A DNA stretch of 52,966 bases, taken from contig CAMYJU010000015.1 of the NCBI GenBank assembly GCA_947258795.1, forward strand, positions 1-52,966, given 5' to 3'. Source of the DNA: an uncultured Gammaproteobacteria bacterium. GTDB taxonomy: Bacteria > Pseudomonadota > Gammaproteobacteria > DRJJ01. This document shows, in pieces, positions 34,285 through 43,725 of the stretch; position 1 is the stretch's first letter; the number at the start of each line of letters is the position of its first letter. The position numbers and the translations under genes were made by a program. The notes beneath the pieces were generated by a model, which saw nothing but the letters and a program-made list of their open reading frames with translations, ran no database searches and was not told the origin of the DNA.

Positions 34285-36432
34285 ATGAATAAAAAATACA
34301 TAGCCTATTTATTGCTGGTATTTGGCTTAACGCTGATGGGTAGTACAAGGGGTGATACACTTTTACCAGGAGATTTTGTGTTAGGCACACAGCTTAGTCT
34401 GTATCACTTAAGTGCATCCGATGATAGCAAGTCATTGCTTGCAGCTGATTTTACGACTATTTCCGGTATTGCGATTACCCCGGGAGGACGTGAAATATTC
34501 ATCTCGGACCGGGATGGCGATCTGTTGATTAAGGTCGATCCGGAAACAGGCGCTAAATCAAAGGTTGATTCAAGCTATGACTTTATCGACCCTCATGGTG
34601 TCGTCATTGACTCGGACGGTAAGCTTGTTGTACTGGATAGAGGGGGGAAGGCTGTAGTACGTATTGACCCAGAAGATGGCAGTCACGAGGTGATTTCATC
34701 ACCTGCTATACACTGGAATTTTCCAAGAGACCCAACTGATATAGAAATCAATGACAACGGTGATATCTTTTTAGTCAGCAGTCGGGCAGGGGAAGGTGTT
34801 ATCAGGATAGATGCGGTTACCAATGAATTATCCACAGTATCTTCAGGCGGTGACTTTATCAATCTGTTTGGTATCACACTGAATCAGGATGGTGATATTT
34901 TTGTTGTTGAATGGCTTGTCCCTGGTGGTACGGTTTTCCATGTAAATCCAAATACGGGTGATCAGACAGTCGTTTCCAGTGGTGGTGACTTTCGAACCCC
35001 AGTAGATATAGCACTGGGGCTTAATGAGGAAATATATGTTGCCGATGCAGAAGCCTTTTTCGAAGGTGCGCTATTTCAAATAGATCCTGAAGATGGATCA
35101 CAGACTATTGTTTCATTGTCTGATCAGGACCGGGAACCCTTGGGCTTTCTTCAGGTGGCTATCGTCGAACCTGGTGAAGTCAGATTTAAGGTTCTGAGTG
35201 ATAATACCTGGAAATCTTATGATTCTTTCCAGTCAGGCTGGCATTTACCGGGCTTTGATGACTCCGGGTGGCGCAATGCGTTTGCCCCTTATCCTGATTC
35301 CGGAATACCGCCCGGTAACATCATACCTGGTACCAATGCTGTGTTCATGTGGGATTTCCCGGCGTATCCACCTGATCCACCACTGAATGGGCATGATGGT
35401 CCAGATGAAACCTGGTACAGGAAGACGGTTTCCATCCCGGCAACCAGCGATAATATTGTAGATGCAACGGCTATTATTGGGGCCGATGACGACTTTGACT
35501 TCTATGTAAATGGAAACCTTGTTTTCTCGGACCGGGATGGGACTGCTGAGACAGCACCCTTTGTTCTCGATATCAAGTCCTACCTGCACATCGGTGATAA
35601 TCAGCTTGCAATCTATGCAAAAGATGCGTTGCCACTGCTTTTTGAATGGGTTCTTGTTGACATGACTATCGATGTTAAACTGACGGGGATTAAAGGGGAC
35701 TTCAATAGCGATGGATGCATTGACCGGGGTGATCTGACGATATTGATCAACGAGCTTCGCAATCCGGCACCGGATTCACAGGTGTTCGATCTTAACCTGG
35801 ATGGTGTGATCAATGTGGCCGATGCCAGATTCCTGGTCACCCTGTTCACCAATCCGCAGGGTATCGCATGTGACCAGAAACTTGATATAAAATCAACGGC
35901 TGCATTTACGGCCAGACTGCTTGATGGCCATAATGTCGTTGTCGGTACCGGGGATCGAAGTACCTTGTTCGTTAAAAAGTCAGCTGAGGACAGGGTGGTT
36001 CTGGAATTTGATGTATCGAACCAGGCGCCAAGAACTGATCCAGTTTACCTGAACTTTTATACAGACAATATGGATCGCCCGAATTTTTCCGTATTGTCCT
36101 TATATGTGTTTGAGGCAGATGGAATTGTTCGGGCAGATGATTTTTTCAAGACAGATTATTATTTATTCTCATTTACCGATAATGGTGAAAGTCCTGAAAA
36201 CTATGATCCTGTTATATGCACAGCAGGAGGTCCAATTCCACCAGGTTGTAACAATAATCATTTTTCTGTGGATGTTACAGAGGTATATAATTACTTTGTA
36301 GCCAGAGGTAAGCAGTTTGTCGGGTTTTTAATTCTGGCTGAGACTACGGATGCCCGATATGTCATGAATGGAGGCGATGTGCTCCAGCCTGCGTTAAGTT
36401 CAGAGCTGCTTGAAGCATTACCTGTCCCATGA
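34285..36432 (+). CDS. Exported beta-propeller protein with dockerin domain
   Basis: 715 aa with a signal peptide (about 1-25). Residues about 30-300 are repeated blades of a Vgb/NHL-type propeller (IEINDNGDIFLVSSR, ITLNQDGDIFVVEW, IALGLNEEIYVADAE), each followed by a (G)xxxxVSSGGDF-like turn. Residues about 300-465 look like a galactose-binding jelly roll (WHLPGFDDSGWRNAF, TWYRKTVSIPA, DFDFYVNGNLVF). A dockerin-type repeat pair follows (about 472-530): DFNSDGCIDRGD and DLNLDGVINVAD, both with the Ca-binding D-x-N-x-D-G pattern. The last 180 residues resemble a DNRLRE-type beta domain. ATG 34285 has GGGAGG 6 nt upstream. Catalytic activity is not evident. Confidence 0.8.
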   Translation: MNKKYIAYLLLVFGLTLMGSTRGDTLLPGDFVLGTQLSLYHLSASDDSKSLLAADFTTISGIAITPGGREIFISDRDGDLLIKVDPETGAKSKVDSSYDFIDPHGVVIDSDGKLVVLDRGGKAVVRIDPEDGSHEVISSPAIHWNFPRDPTDIEINDNGDIFLVSSRAGEGVIRIDAVTNELSTVSSGGDFINLFGITLNQDGDIFVVEWLVPGGTVFHVNPNTGDQTVVSSGGDFRTPVDIALGLNEEIYVADAEAFFEGALFQIDPEDGSQTIVSLSDQDREPLGFLQVAIVEPGEVRFKVLSDNTWKSYDSFQSGWHLPGFDDSGWRNAFAPYPDSGIPPGNIIPGTNAVFMWDFPAYPPDPPLNGHDGPDETWYRKTVSIPATSDNIVDATAIIGADDDFDFYVNGNLVFSDRDGTAETAPFVLDIKSYLHIGDNQLAIYAKDALPLLFEWVLVDMTIDVKLTGIKGDFNSDGCIDRGDLTILINELRNPAPDSQVFDLNLDGVINVADARFLVTLFTNPQGIACDQKLDIKSTAAFTARLLDGHNVVVGTGDRSTLFVKKSAEDRVVLEFDVSNQAPRTDPVYLNFYTDNMDRPNFSVLSLYVFEADGIVRADDFFKTDYYLFSFTDNGESPENYDPVICTAGGPIPPGCNNNHFSVDVTEVYNYFVARGKQFVGFLILAETTDARYVMNGGDVLQPALSSELLEALPVP

Positions 36433-36577
36433 AAGCAGTCGTTCTGGTGCTGAATTGATCGTCCCGGAGAGGGGTACAGGCATGTTTCGGTGGCGCCAGG
36501 TAAAGATCAGGCCTGTTGACAATATGATCCTCTGTCCGGAGTGTAATGAACCTAAGCTGTTATCAGCTTTCGGGTAT

Positions 36578-36823
36578 TCATGGGTTATCCGGGTCGCTGG
36601 GACCAGTCGTCACCCAGATGCCGTAGTCACACCGTAATAATGAGCTGCCACTCTGGACATAGGTGCCATGCGGGTACTCTTTACTATTGAAGAGGCACAC
36701 CGGCTCGCCTGGCAGCTCCTGTTTCAGGTCTTCGGTTTCTTCTGTGGATTCATCTGCGATGGGCGAATTTTTCAGCTCAGGGTCTGGAGCCCCTACGTCC
36801 GGATAAGATTTCTGATCAGACAT
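36578..36823 (-). CDS. DUF1496-like small protein, 81 aa
   Basis: Starts MSDQKSYPDVGAPDPELKN; the first half is acidic and probably unfolded, the second half reads EPVCLFNSKEYPHG, then VQSGSSLLRCDYGIW. The CLxxxKEYxxGxxxxxGxxxxRC pattern resembles DUF1496 proteins. An AGGGAG ribosome site precedes the ATG. There is no signal peptide, unlike many family members, which are periplasmic. It is convergent with the dockerin gene. Function unknown. Confidence 0.6.
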   Translation of the reverse strand: MSDQKSYPDVGAPDPELKNSPIADESTEETEDLKQELPGEPVCLFNSKEYPHGTYVQSGSSLLRCDYGIWVTTGPSDPDNP

Positions 36824-37178
36824 CTCTGGTATCTCCCTTTCCTATCATACATTTGAGTATACCATACAGTTTGTACCGCCAGAATATGACATTAGGTGGT
36901 TCTTGCAAGTGGGACAACTGCTGCAATCCAGATGCCACCAAATCAATAATATGATAAGTGGTTATATAACCTGTATCAGTGAAATTTAATCAATGGGTGG
37001 TAAAGAAATCCTCATCACAAGACTGGCAATATTTGTGAGATTTACCAAACGTACAAATGGGTTTGAGGGTTACATTACCTTGTATAATTTTGTGAAATTC
37101 CACAATTAAATCAGATCTATAGTATGCATAATTGAATATACCTGTTAAAGTAAGCAAATATAGTTATTGGCATGAAAG
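36824..37178. other. 355-nt AT-rich intergenic region
   Basis: Between divergent genes (DUF1496-like on the minus strand and a GGDEF-EAL gene on the plus strand). AT-rich, with several short A/T tracts and poor palindromes. I find no coding frame with a ribosome site, no clear sigma-28 promoter (TAAAG at 37146 lacks a -10 match at the right distance) and no tRNA. It probably carries the two promoters, which I cannot place. Confidence 0.5.
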
Positions 37179-39725
37179 ATGCCTGATGCAGTGTATCGCA
37201 TATGGTGTCAATTATACGATAAATTCACAATGTGGTTCCAATCCAGATTCAAGTCCTTACGCCTGCGCTTTATAGTCATGACAGGCGCAGTCACATTACT
37301 TATTTTAATTACTGCGTTTTACTCTATTCTGGAATTAAACCAGACACGGTCAATATCAGAAGCCAATTTAATCCAGCGTCAGAAAGTGCTTGTCGTGACA
37401 AAGCAGATTCGTCTGCTTCTAAGTCATATGTACAAATCCATGGATTTATTCCTGCTTGAGCCATCAGAAGAAAAATACAAAAACGCGATGACTGATAATT
37501 ATGACCGTGTTCTTAAGGAGATTCAGTCGTTATATACCCTGGATGTGTCAAGAAAGAGTAAGCTGGACGAGGTCTCAGACAAGCTATCTGGTCTCGGAAA
37601 TCAGCTTGAGGTCCTGATACAGACAAGACGTGACCCTGCTAAGCAGTATCCTTCCATGAATGTAGGTAGTGAAGTCATGCAGCCTAACAGAAACAAAGTA
37701 AATAATGCGTTCGGTATCGCAATTGAGGAGTTGGAGTCAGAAAATACGCTTACTAAAAACCCTGAAGTGTACCAATCTATTACAGAGGCAAGACATTTGT
37801 GGGGCCAGTTGTTATCCAATTTCCGGCTGTATCTTGCTAATCGCGTAGGTTCATTCAATGTGGATTCACTGAGTGTTCAGGAAAATGGCATAGACACTCT
37901 TTTCACTGAATTGAATGTCAGACTGGAAAAGATACTGGAACTGGATGAACAAGGTTTACTGGGTTTTGAAACAGCAGATGCCATGAGTGAAGCGAAGCTG
38001 GGTACTACCGCATGGTATAACGGGTTTAGGCATGCCAGAGAGATAAACAGGTCAAATCGCTGGCGTATGGACTCCGTCATAATCCAGACCGAAATTGCAC
38101 CCAGATTTGAACAGATTAATGACCTGGTAGATGAAATAGAAAAACAGCACAGCGCATCGCTTGAAGAAGACATCGATAACATCAGTGTCATTGCCGAACA
38201 AAGTAACTGGAAACTGCTGTTCCTCGCATTGATGTCGGTTGTTTTTATGTTTCTGGTAGTGCTGCTTACCCAGAAACTGGTTTTTACCCCAATAGTATCG
38301 GTGTCGAGGGCGATGAGAGCGCAGGCGATGGGCAAGAGCACGCAGGACCTTCCTCCCGGCAGAACGACAGAAACACGAGGTCTGATTGACGCGTTTAACG
38401 AAATGTACCGTCAAATCAATGTTCGTCAGTCAGAGCTGGAGTACCGGGCCATGCATGATGCCCTTACGTCCTTGCCGAACAGAACTCTGCTGTTTGACCA
38501 CATTCAGCATGATATACAACTGGCACAGCGATTGAATCAGCAGGTATGTCTAATGATGATCGACCTTGATCGATTTAAAGAGGTCAATGATACCCTTGGC
38601 CATGCTGTTGGTGATATGTTCCTGGTCGAGGTAGGGAAGCGTCTTTTATCGGTATTGCGTGAAACAGATACGGTAGCCAGGCTGGGTGGGGATGAATTTT
38701 CGGTACTGCTCCCGAATATGGGAGAGGTAGAAGCAAAAGATGTTGCAGGAAAAATCCTTGCTGCGCTAAATGAGCCTGTGAAAATTGAAAGATATGAACT
38801 GCCATGTTCTGCCAGTATAGGAATTACCAGCTATCCGAAGGACGGACAGGATGCGAAAACCCTGTTGCAGCACTCAGATGTTGCCATGTATATGGCCAAA
38901 CGCAGGAAAACAGGATATGCAATCTATGACAAGGATAAGGATCTTTATAGTCTCAAACGGCTTGAGCTGGTTAATGAGCTGCGTGAAGCTATAGATAAAG
39001 ACATGCTGTCACTAGTGTTTCAGCCAATAGTAAACATGCAGGATAAGTCATTGCTATACGTTGAGACCCTGCTGCGCTGGGAACACCCGGTGCATGGTGC
39101 CATTTCCCCGGATCAGATCATTGATATGGCGGAGCAAACAAATCTGATAGCACCACTGACTTACTATATTCTGGAAAAGTCATTACAGCAGAGGAAAAAA
39201 TGGCAGCAGCACGACAAGGCTATACAAATATCAGTTAATCTCTCCATGCATAATCTGCGTGATAAGGATCTGGTTGATAAAATCAAAACTATTCTGCATA
39301 AGAATCAATTATCAGGTGAAGGTCTGCTTCTGGAGATAACCGAAAGTGCGATGATGTCGAATCCAGGCCAGGTCATCGATGTACTGGCAGAACTGGAGGA
39401 CCTGAATATTCAGGTGGCCGTTGATGATTTTGGCACCGGATTTTCGTCCCTGTCTTATCTGAAAAAGCTGCCGGTACATGTACTGAAAATCGACCGGTCT
39501 TTTATCTATGATCTTGAGAGGGATTTGAACGACCAGGCGATAGTGCGGGCAACGCTGAGACTGGGGCATGACCTTGGTCTGAAGGTGATTGCGGAAGGCG
39601 TAGAAACACGAGAAGTGCAGAATTTCCTGCAAAAAGAAGGCTGTGATGCGATTCAGGGATACTATATCAGTCCGCCAGTAACGGCTGCCTCACTGGGGGC
39701 ATGGCATGGTAAAAATTACCATTAG
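37179..39725 (+). CDS. Membrane GGDEF-EAL protein with large periplasmic sensor
   Basis: 848 aa. TM1 about 29-49, a helical periplasmic sensor (about 50-345), TM2 about 347-367, a HAMP-like region (about 368-425), a GGDEF domain with canonical GGDEF (about 506) and DRFKEVNDTLGH, and an EAL domain in which the signature is ETL (E629, YVETLLRW), with the catalytic set ITESAMM, DDFGTGFSSL, LKIDRSF and VIAEGVET kept. Both activities are possible. The start is not well supported by a ribosome site; ATG 37230 (MWFQSRF) is an alternative. No FliA-type promoter is seen, unlike others in this window. Confidence 0.9.
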   Translation: MPDAVYRIWCQLYDKFTMWFQSRFKSLRLRFIVMTGAVTLLILITAFYSILELNQTRSISEANLIQRQKVLVVTKQIRLLLSHMYKSMDLFLLEPSEEKYKNAMTDNYDRVLKEIQSLYTLDVSRKSKLDEVSDKLSGLGNQLEVLIQTRRDPAKQYPSMNVGSEVMQPNRNKVNNAFGIAIEELESENTLTKNPEVYQSITEARHLWGQLLSNFRLYLANRVGSFNVDSLSVQENGIDTLFTELNVRLEKILELDEQGLLGFETADAMSEAKLGTTAWYNGFRHAREINRSNRWRMDSVIIQTEIAPRFEQINDLVDEIEKQHSASLEEDIDNISVIAEQSNWKLLFLALMSVVFMFLVVLLTQKLVFTPIVSVSRAMRAQAMGKSTQDLPPGRTTETRGLIDAFNEMYRQINVRQSELEYRAMHDALTSLPNRTLLFDHIQHDIQLAQRLNQQVCLMMIDLDRFKEVNDTLGHAVGDMFLVEVGKRLLSVLRETDTVARLGGDEFSVLLPNMGEVEAKDVAGKILAALNEPVKIERYELPCSASIGITSYPKDGQDAKTLLQHSDVAMYMAKRRKTGYAIYDKDKDLYSLKRLELVNELREAIDKDMLSLVFQPIVNMQDKSLLYVETLLRWEHPVHGAISPDQIIDMAEQTNLIAPLTYYILEKSLQQRKKWQQHDKAIQISVNLSMHNLRDKDLVDKIKTILHKNQLSGEGLLLEITESAMMSNPGQVIDVLAELEDLNIQVAVDDFGTGFSSLSYLKKLPVHVLKIDRSFIYDLERDLNDQAIVRATLRLGHDLGLKVIAEGVETREVQNFLQKEGCDAIQGYYISPPVTAASLGAWHGKNYH

Positions 39726-39994
39726 AATGTTAAGAAATCTTGATATTAAGCAATGATTTTTATTATTTGGCATGCATAGAATAAAGATAACAGATAAAAA
39801 AGATCACCGGCCGCCCTGTAGCAGGTCAATTATTTACCATGATAAAAGAGGGGGTAGTTTGCTTTAATATGATTTTGTCATGTTCAGGAAGGATTGCTCA
39901 TTGCCAGCCTTCAAAATCTGAACGTGTTTTTTTTGAAAGCGTGGCAATCACTGTTATATTTATACAGACACATACAATGGTGAAAGGAGGGGTT

Positions 39995-40765
39995 ATGCCC
40001 AACGGCGAGCAGGTAATCGCATTTAATGCAAGAGAAGACAGGCGGGAACAGGAGTTCAAGCAGGTTTGGGTTGAAGAACTGGATGATGTCTTTGCGGATG
40101 TAGCCCGTTACTACGATCGTGCCAACTATGTGGCCAGTCTGGGACTCTGGAACTGGTTTCGAAAGCGATTTATCTCGACTATCGAGGTGCAAAGCGGCCA
40201 GAAGGCACTGGATGTTTGTGCCGGCACCAACGCGATAGGTATCGCGCTCCTGAAAAAACAGCCTGACCTGCAGGTCCATGCCATGGACCGTAGCAAGGCG
40301 ATGCAGGCAGTGGGGCAGGACAGGGCTCGCAAACTAGGCATGCATATCGACAGCACTATTGGTGATGTACATACCCTGCCGTTTCCTGATAACTATTTCG
40401 ATGTGGTTACCCTGCAGTATGCGTCCCGTCATTTACGCATTATGGATGTAGCCAGTGAGGTAAGACGTGTGTTGAAGCCCGGTGGGCATTTTTATCACTG
40501 TGACATGCTGCGACCGGCGAACAGATTCGTAGAGTGGAGTTACTATGCCTATTTACGGTTCTGTCTGAACTTTACCGCGATGGTGTTTCGCAGCTCAACG
40601 TCTGCGCACGGATGCAAGGAATATTTTATCAGTGCTTTGCGCATGTTTTACTCGGCTGATGAATTTACGCAATTGCTGACCGATGTCGGATTTGAAGAGA
40701 TTTCAAGCAAGACTATATTTTCCGGTATGATCGGCTATCACAAGGCAATGAAACCGCTGGAGTAA
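39995..40765 (+). CDS. Class I SAM-dependent methyltransferase (UbiE-like)
   Basis: 256 aa from ATG 39995 (MPNGEQVIAFN), with AAAGGAGGGG just upstream; the frame is open to 39839, but that stretch is AT-rich and reads unlike the family. SAM-binding motif I is ALDVCAGTNAIGIAL (about residue 69), with the acidic partner in VHAMDRSKAM. LPFPDNYFDVVTLQYASRH and VRRVLKPGGHFYHCDM are typical of MenG/UbiE methyltransferases. The N-terminal part (WVEELDDVFADVARYYDRAN) also fits UbiE, but UbiE identity is not certain because the true ubiE normally sits with ubiB/ubiJ, absent here. It precedes a hypothetical gene by 28 nt. Confidence 0.8.
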   Translation: MPNGEQVIAFNAREDRREQEFKQVWVEELDDVFADVARYYDRANYVASLGLWNWFRKRFISTIEVQSGQKALDVCAGTNAIGIALLKKQPDLQVHAMDRSKAMQAVGQDRARKLGMHIDSTIGDVHTLPFPDNYFDVVTLQYASRHLRIMDVASEVRRVLKPGGHFYHCDMLRPANRFVEWSYYAYLRFCLNFTAMVFRSSTSAHGCKEYFISALRMFYSADEFTQLLTDVGFEEISSKTIFSGMIGYHKAMKPLE

Positions 40766-40793
40766 CGGCGGCTATACTCTGACCGGGAGGGCC

Positions 40794-41432
40794 ATGAACA
40801 GGGTCGAGCTGTTGTGCGTAATGGATCGCTTCATGATGGAGGCTTTTAGCAAGCGTACAGTCGCTGGCCTCAGTCAGCACACCCTGTTCAGGCTGGCATT
40901 ACCTCCTTTTCAATCTTTCCTGGATATCAATGTCAGAAAGGAAATCGAGAAAGACAAGCTGATTATCGCAACAGCATCGAGTCTTGGTCAGGACAGGAGT
41001 GGGCCAGGCCCTGAAGATGTAGCCTGTCTGCTGAAAAAGGCGCGTGAGATTGACGAATCATTTGTTCGCAAGGCCGCAATCTTTCCAATCAATATACGTA
41101 TTCAGTATCAGGATATCGAGCACTATCGGCGTGAGCGTATCGAGATCATGCTGGATGCCAGTTGGCGAATCCTGCAGCAATGGCAGGGCAGAAGGGCATT
41201 TCGTGCAGTTGTGAGTGAATTGTATAGCGAGGAACAGTTCAAAAGCCTGATACATGAGATACTCAGTCTTTATGCGATGGAGACGCGTATGTTGAGTCGT
41301 TCAATCAAGATGCCGCGCCTGTTCAGCGTTGGTAGAGATGCATTGACACAGACCATCAGCAGGGTAATGGAGCAGGAGGCGCAAAGCCTGACAGGCTCAT
41401 TGACCAGCAGGGTGTTCAGGCGCAAGCACTGA
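40794..41432 (+). CDS. Hypothetical protein, 212 aa
   Basis: Basic, helix-rich cytosolic protein with no signal peptide; starts MNRVELLCVMDRFMMEAFSK and ends SLTSRVFRRKH. Features: LARDxQ-free middle, HYRRERIEIMLDASWRILQQW and a region LYAMETRMLSRSIKMP. GGGAGG stands about 7 nt before the ATG and it follows the methyltransferase by 28 nt, so the two are likely co-transcribed. A strong intrinsic terminator follows at 41452. I do not recognise the family. Confidence 0.65.
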   Translation: MNRVELLCVMDRFMMEAFSKRTVAGLSQHTLFRLALPPFQSFLDINVRKEIEKDKLIIATASSLGQDRSGPGPEDVACLLKKAREIDESFVRKAAIFPINIRIQYQDIEHYRRERIEIMLDASWRILQQWQGRRAFRAVVSELYSEEQFKSLIHEILSLYAMETRMLSRSIKMPRLFSVGRDALTQTISRVMEQEAQSLTGSLTSRVFRRKH

Positions 41433-41451
41433 ATATCACATCAGCGGGATG

Positions 41452-41494
41452 ACTAACGGCAGACAGGCAAGACCTGTATGCCGTCGGTCTTTTA
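41452..41494 (+). terminator. Intrinsic terminator after the methyltransferase operon
   Basis: A 17-position imperfect stem (15 paired, GACTAACGGCAGACAGG with its complement), 5-nt loop CAAGA and a TTTT run right after. It lies 19 nt after the stop of the 212-aa gene. Confidence 0.85.
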
Positions 41495-41517
41495 ACAAGG
41501 ATGGGTATCCGGCCCGT

Positions 41518-41700
41518 TTACTGCTTCATGATGCAGTGTTTGGCGAAATCCGATGCCTCGTTCGCCGTCCATTCACCTTTTGGCTTTTCTTTCATGTTGG
41601 TGCACCATTTATCACTACCCACTTCAGCAGTGCATGCAGACAGGCCCAGCATGAATACAACAGCAAATGCGAGGCTGAGATACTTGTTGAGTATGTTCAT
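41518..41700 (-). CDS. DUF3012 small lipoprotein
   Basis: 60 aa from ATG 41700 (MNILNKYLSLAFAVVF). Signal peptide with lipobox LSAC, then CTAEVGSDKWCTNMKEKPKG and WTANEASDFAKHC, the DUF3012 signature with four cysteines including the lipidated one. A longer frame to 41778 adds unrelated residues before the signal peptide and is rejected. Outer-membrane or periplasmic; function unknown. Confidence 0.85.
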   Translation of the reverse strand: MNILNKYLSLAFAVVFMLGLSACTAEVGSDKWCTNMKEKPKGEWTANEASDFAKHCIMKQ

Positions 41701-41907
41701 TGAGTTGAGACTCCAGGTTGTCTGTATAGAGATCCAGGTTAAACGCCCAGGCAGATCGAGACAAGTAACCGGGTGCAATTACGGATTAAATCATGGACTT
41801 CACAGTCTATTTAGCCGATTTGTGACCTGCTTCCTGTACGCTGCAACGATGCCGCTTGTTAATTCATGAGCCGGCTTGTCTGCCCATCGATCAGCAATAT
41901 CCTGTTA

Positions 41908-42417
41908 CTATTCCGATCCGAATTCAATATCCTCACGCACGGCATCGATTCCGGCATTGGCACAGTCGTGATCAGCATCGCCTGGCGTCTTGTTGCTCGG
42001 TGCACCCGACACGCCGACTGCACCATACATATAGCCCCCGATTTTCACAGGCACGCCACCACCGACCAGCGACAGCTTCGGGGTTCCTTTCAAAAATGCC
42101 AGGCGTTTGCTCAGGTCTATGGTGGCTCCCTGAAAGGTCGCCGCCGTATAGGCCTTGTACTCTGATATGGTGATGGTATGTGTACCAGCCAGCGGATTGC
42201 GTGCGAAGGCTAGCAGGTTGCCATAGCGGTCTGTGACCGCTACCGATACCTGGTAGCCCTTTTTCTTGCAATCGGCTTCTGCGGTGGAGGCTATTTTTAC
42301 GGCAACCGGTGCGGTCATGAACCGGGCACTGACATAGGGGCCGTCCTTGGCGGGATATGCCGTGTTAGTAACGAAGAACAGGTTGATAACAAGCAGGCCG
42401 GGTATGGTAATGCGCAT
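41908..42417 (-). CDS. GlcG/HbpS family protein
   Basis: 169 aa with an N-terminal signal peptide (about 1-22). The GlcG/HbpS (heme-degrading or DUF336) fold is recognised from AEADCKKKGYQVSVAVTDRY, GNLLAFARN, TFQGATIDLSKRL and SLVGGGVPVKIGGYMYGAVG. Family members bind heme or act with glycolate oxidase; neither partner is present here. The signal peptide suggests a periplasmic heme/small-ligand-binding role. Confidence 0.9.
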   Translation of the reverse strand: MRITIPGLLVINLFFVTNTAYPAKDGPYVSARFMTAPVAVKIASTAEADCKKKGYQVSVAVTDRYGNLLAFARNPLAGTHTITISEYKAYTAATFQGATIDLSKRLAFLKGTPKLSLVGGGVPVKIGGYMYGAVGVSGAPSNKTPGDADHDCANAGIDAVREDIEFGSE

Positions 42418-42501
42418 ATCGCTTCCCCCTGGTAGTTCATTGGTTTACATGGTGTCACTACGAATTAATATCCAGTATAGCGAATTGACGAATAAATTCT
42501 G

Positions 42502-43665
42502 TCATATGCGTTGTTCCAGTAGCAGATCCATGACCTGGATCAGCTTGGGAATGTCTTCACGTGTCAGATGCACGTCCACATGAGCGAAGCCATCAATTAA
42601 AAACAGTCTGACCTGTCTCTGAGGCAGGATGCGAGCCAGTGCCACGCTTTCGGTATAGGGAATAATATTATCACTACGGCCATGTAGCAGGATGACCTGG
42701 GCCTTCAGCTCAGACAGATCGTGGCCTGCCGGGTTAATGCTTTCAAGTTCCTTTCGCATCAAGGGTGAGAGCCGGTCAAGCAGGGCCGGGAGCCTGGACG
42801 GGTCCTGGTTGATTAGCAGGTTCTGAAGTGCATTGGCATCGTCAGCAAGTCCTTTTAACGGAGTCAGGTCCGAACTGTCCTCCGCCTCACTGAGTTCCCA
42901 TATGAAGCTACTGAGTCGTCGTCGGTCCGAATCATTGTTCAGTAACCCGGTATTTGACAGTCCGAATACCAGTGCGGCATAAGAGTGAGGGCTCAAATAC
43001 TGCCACTGGTCTCTTTCACTTGTGCGGTAATAGCCTGTGGTGATATAGGATGCGATACTTTCCAGGTTGTAGTAGCCGCCCAGTGTCATGATAAACCTTA
43101 CCTGTTCCCGTATATCGGGTTGCAAGGCTGCCAGCAGGACTGGTCCGGCCCCATAGCTGAATCCGGCTATACCCGCTCGGCCACCAGGAGCCAGTTCAGG
43201 CCGGGATGTCAGATAGGCAAAGGCATCGGCTACTTCACGAACATTGACAGCACGTATCTCCAGCCGGCGCAAACCGGGTAGCTCAGGCACCAGTACCGCA
43301 AAGCGCAGGCGTCCCAGGGTATGAGCCAGTCTGACCAGGCGGGCATCATCCTTGCCGGCTGCAACCACACCGGGCACCAGCACGATGCCTGCCCGCGGGC
43401 GCTCGGCAGTCAGGTACAGGTCTCCGGTGTAGTGGCGACCGTAGATCTGATAGGCGATTGTTTTCCGTTCCGGTATCGGGGTTTGTTGTTTGAGCCTGCT
43501 GCTCTGACCGGCGACGAGATCCTCCAGGGCCAGGACGGCCTCGCTGTCACCGGGCAGATGAGGTGTGCACGCGCTGATGATCATCAAGCAGGGTAGTGAC
43601 ATGGCGACAAGAATGAGTGGCCATGCCACCAGGTGGACGGCCCTGTTTGTACGACACTGGCTCAT
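42502..43665 (-). CDS. Lipoprotein-like alpha/beta hydrolase
   Basis: 387 aa. N-terminal hydrophobic stretch with a lipobox-like IISAC (about residues 29-33), so probably a lipoprotein. Hydrolase features: VLVPGVVAAGKDD (oxyanion region), nucleophile elbow GFSYG, acid HGRSDNIIP and base GFAHVDVHL near the C terminus. The insert at about 200-310 forms a lid-like region. Substrate unknown; a carboxylesterase or dienelactone-hydrolase-type fold is likely. The RNase T2 gene lies 61 nt upstream on the same strand. Confidence 0.85.
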   Translation of the reverse strand: MSQCRTNRAVHLVAWPLILVAMSLPCLMIISACTPHLPGDSEAVLALEDLVAGQSSRLKQQTPIPERKTIAYQIYGRHYTGDLYLTAERPRAGIVLVPGVVAAGKDDARLVRLAHTLGRLRFAVLVPELPGLRRLEIRAVNVREVADAFAYLTSRPELAPGGRAGIAGFSYGAGPVLLAALQPDIREQVRFIMTLGGYYNLESIASYITTGYYRTSERDQWQYLSPHSYAALVFGLSNTGLLNNDSDRRRLSSFIWELSEAEDSSDLTPLKGLADDANALQNLLINQDPSRLPALLDRLSPLMRKELESINPAGHDLSELKAQVILLHGRSDNIIPYTESVALARILPQRQVRLFLIDGFAHVDVHLTREDIPKLIQVMDLLLEQRI

Positions 43666-43725
43666 ACACTGATCATAGACGATGCGAATCGAATCGTGCC
43701 TGGACCCGATGCAGAACAGTGCTGA

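Noticed and set aside
39839-39994. Upstream extension of the methyltransferase gene
   Set aside because: Reads as AT-rich, non-family residues; the strong GGAGG site lies right before ATG 39995.
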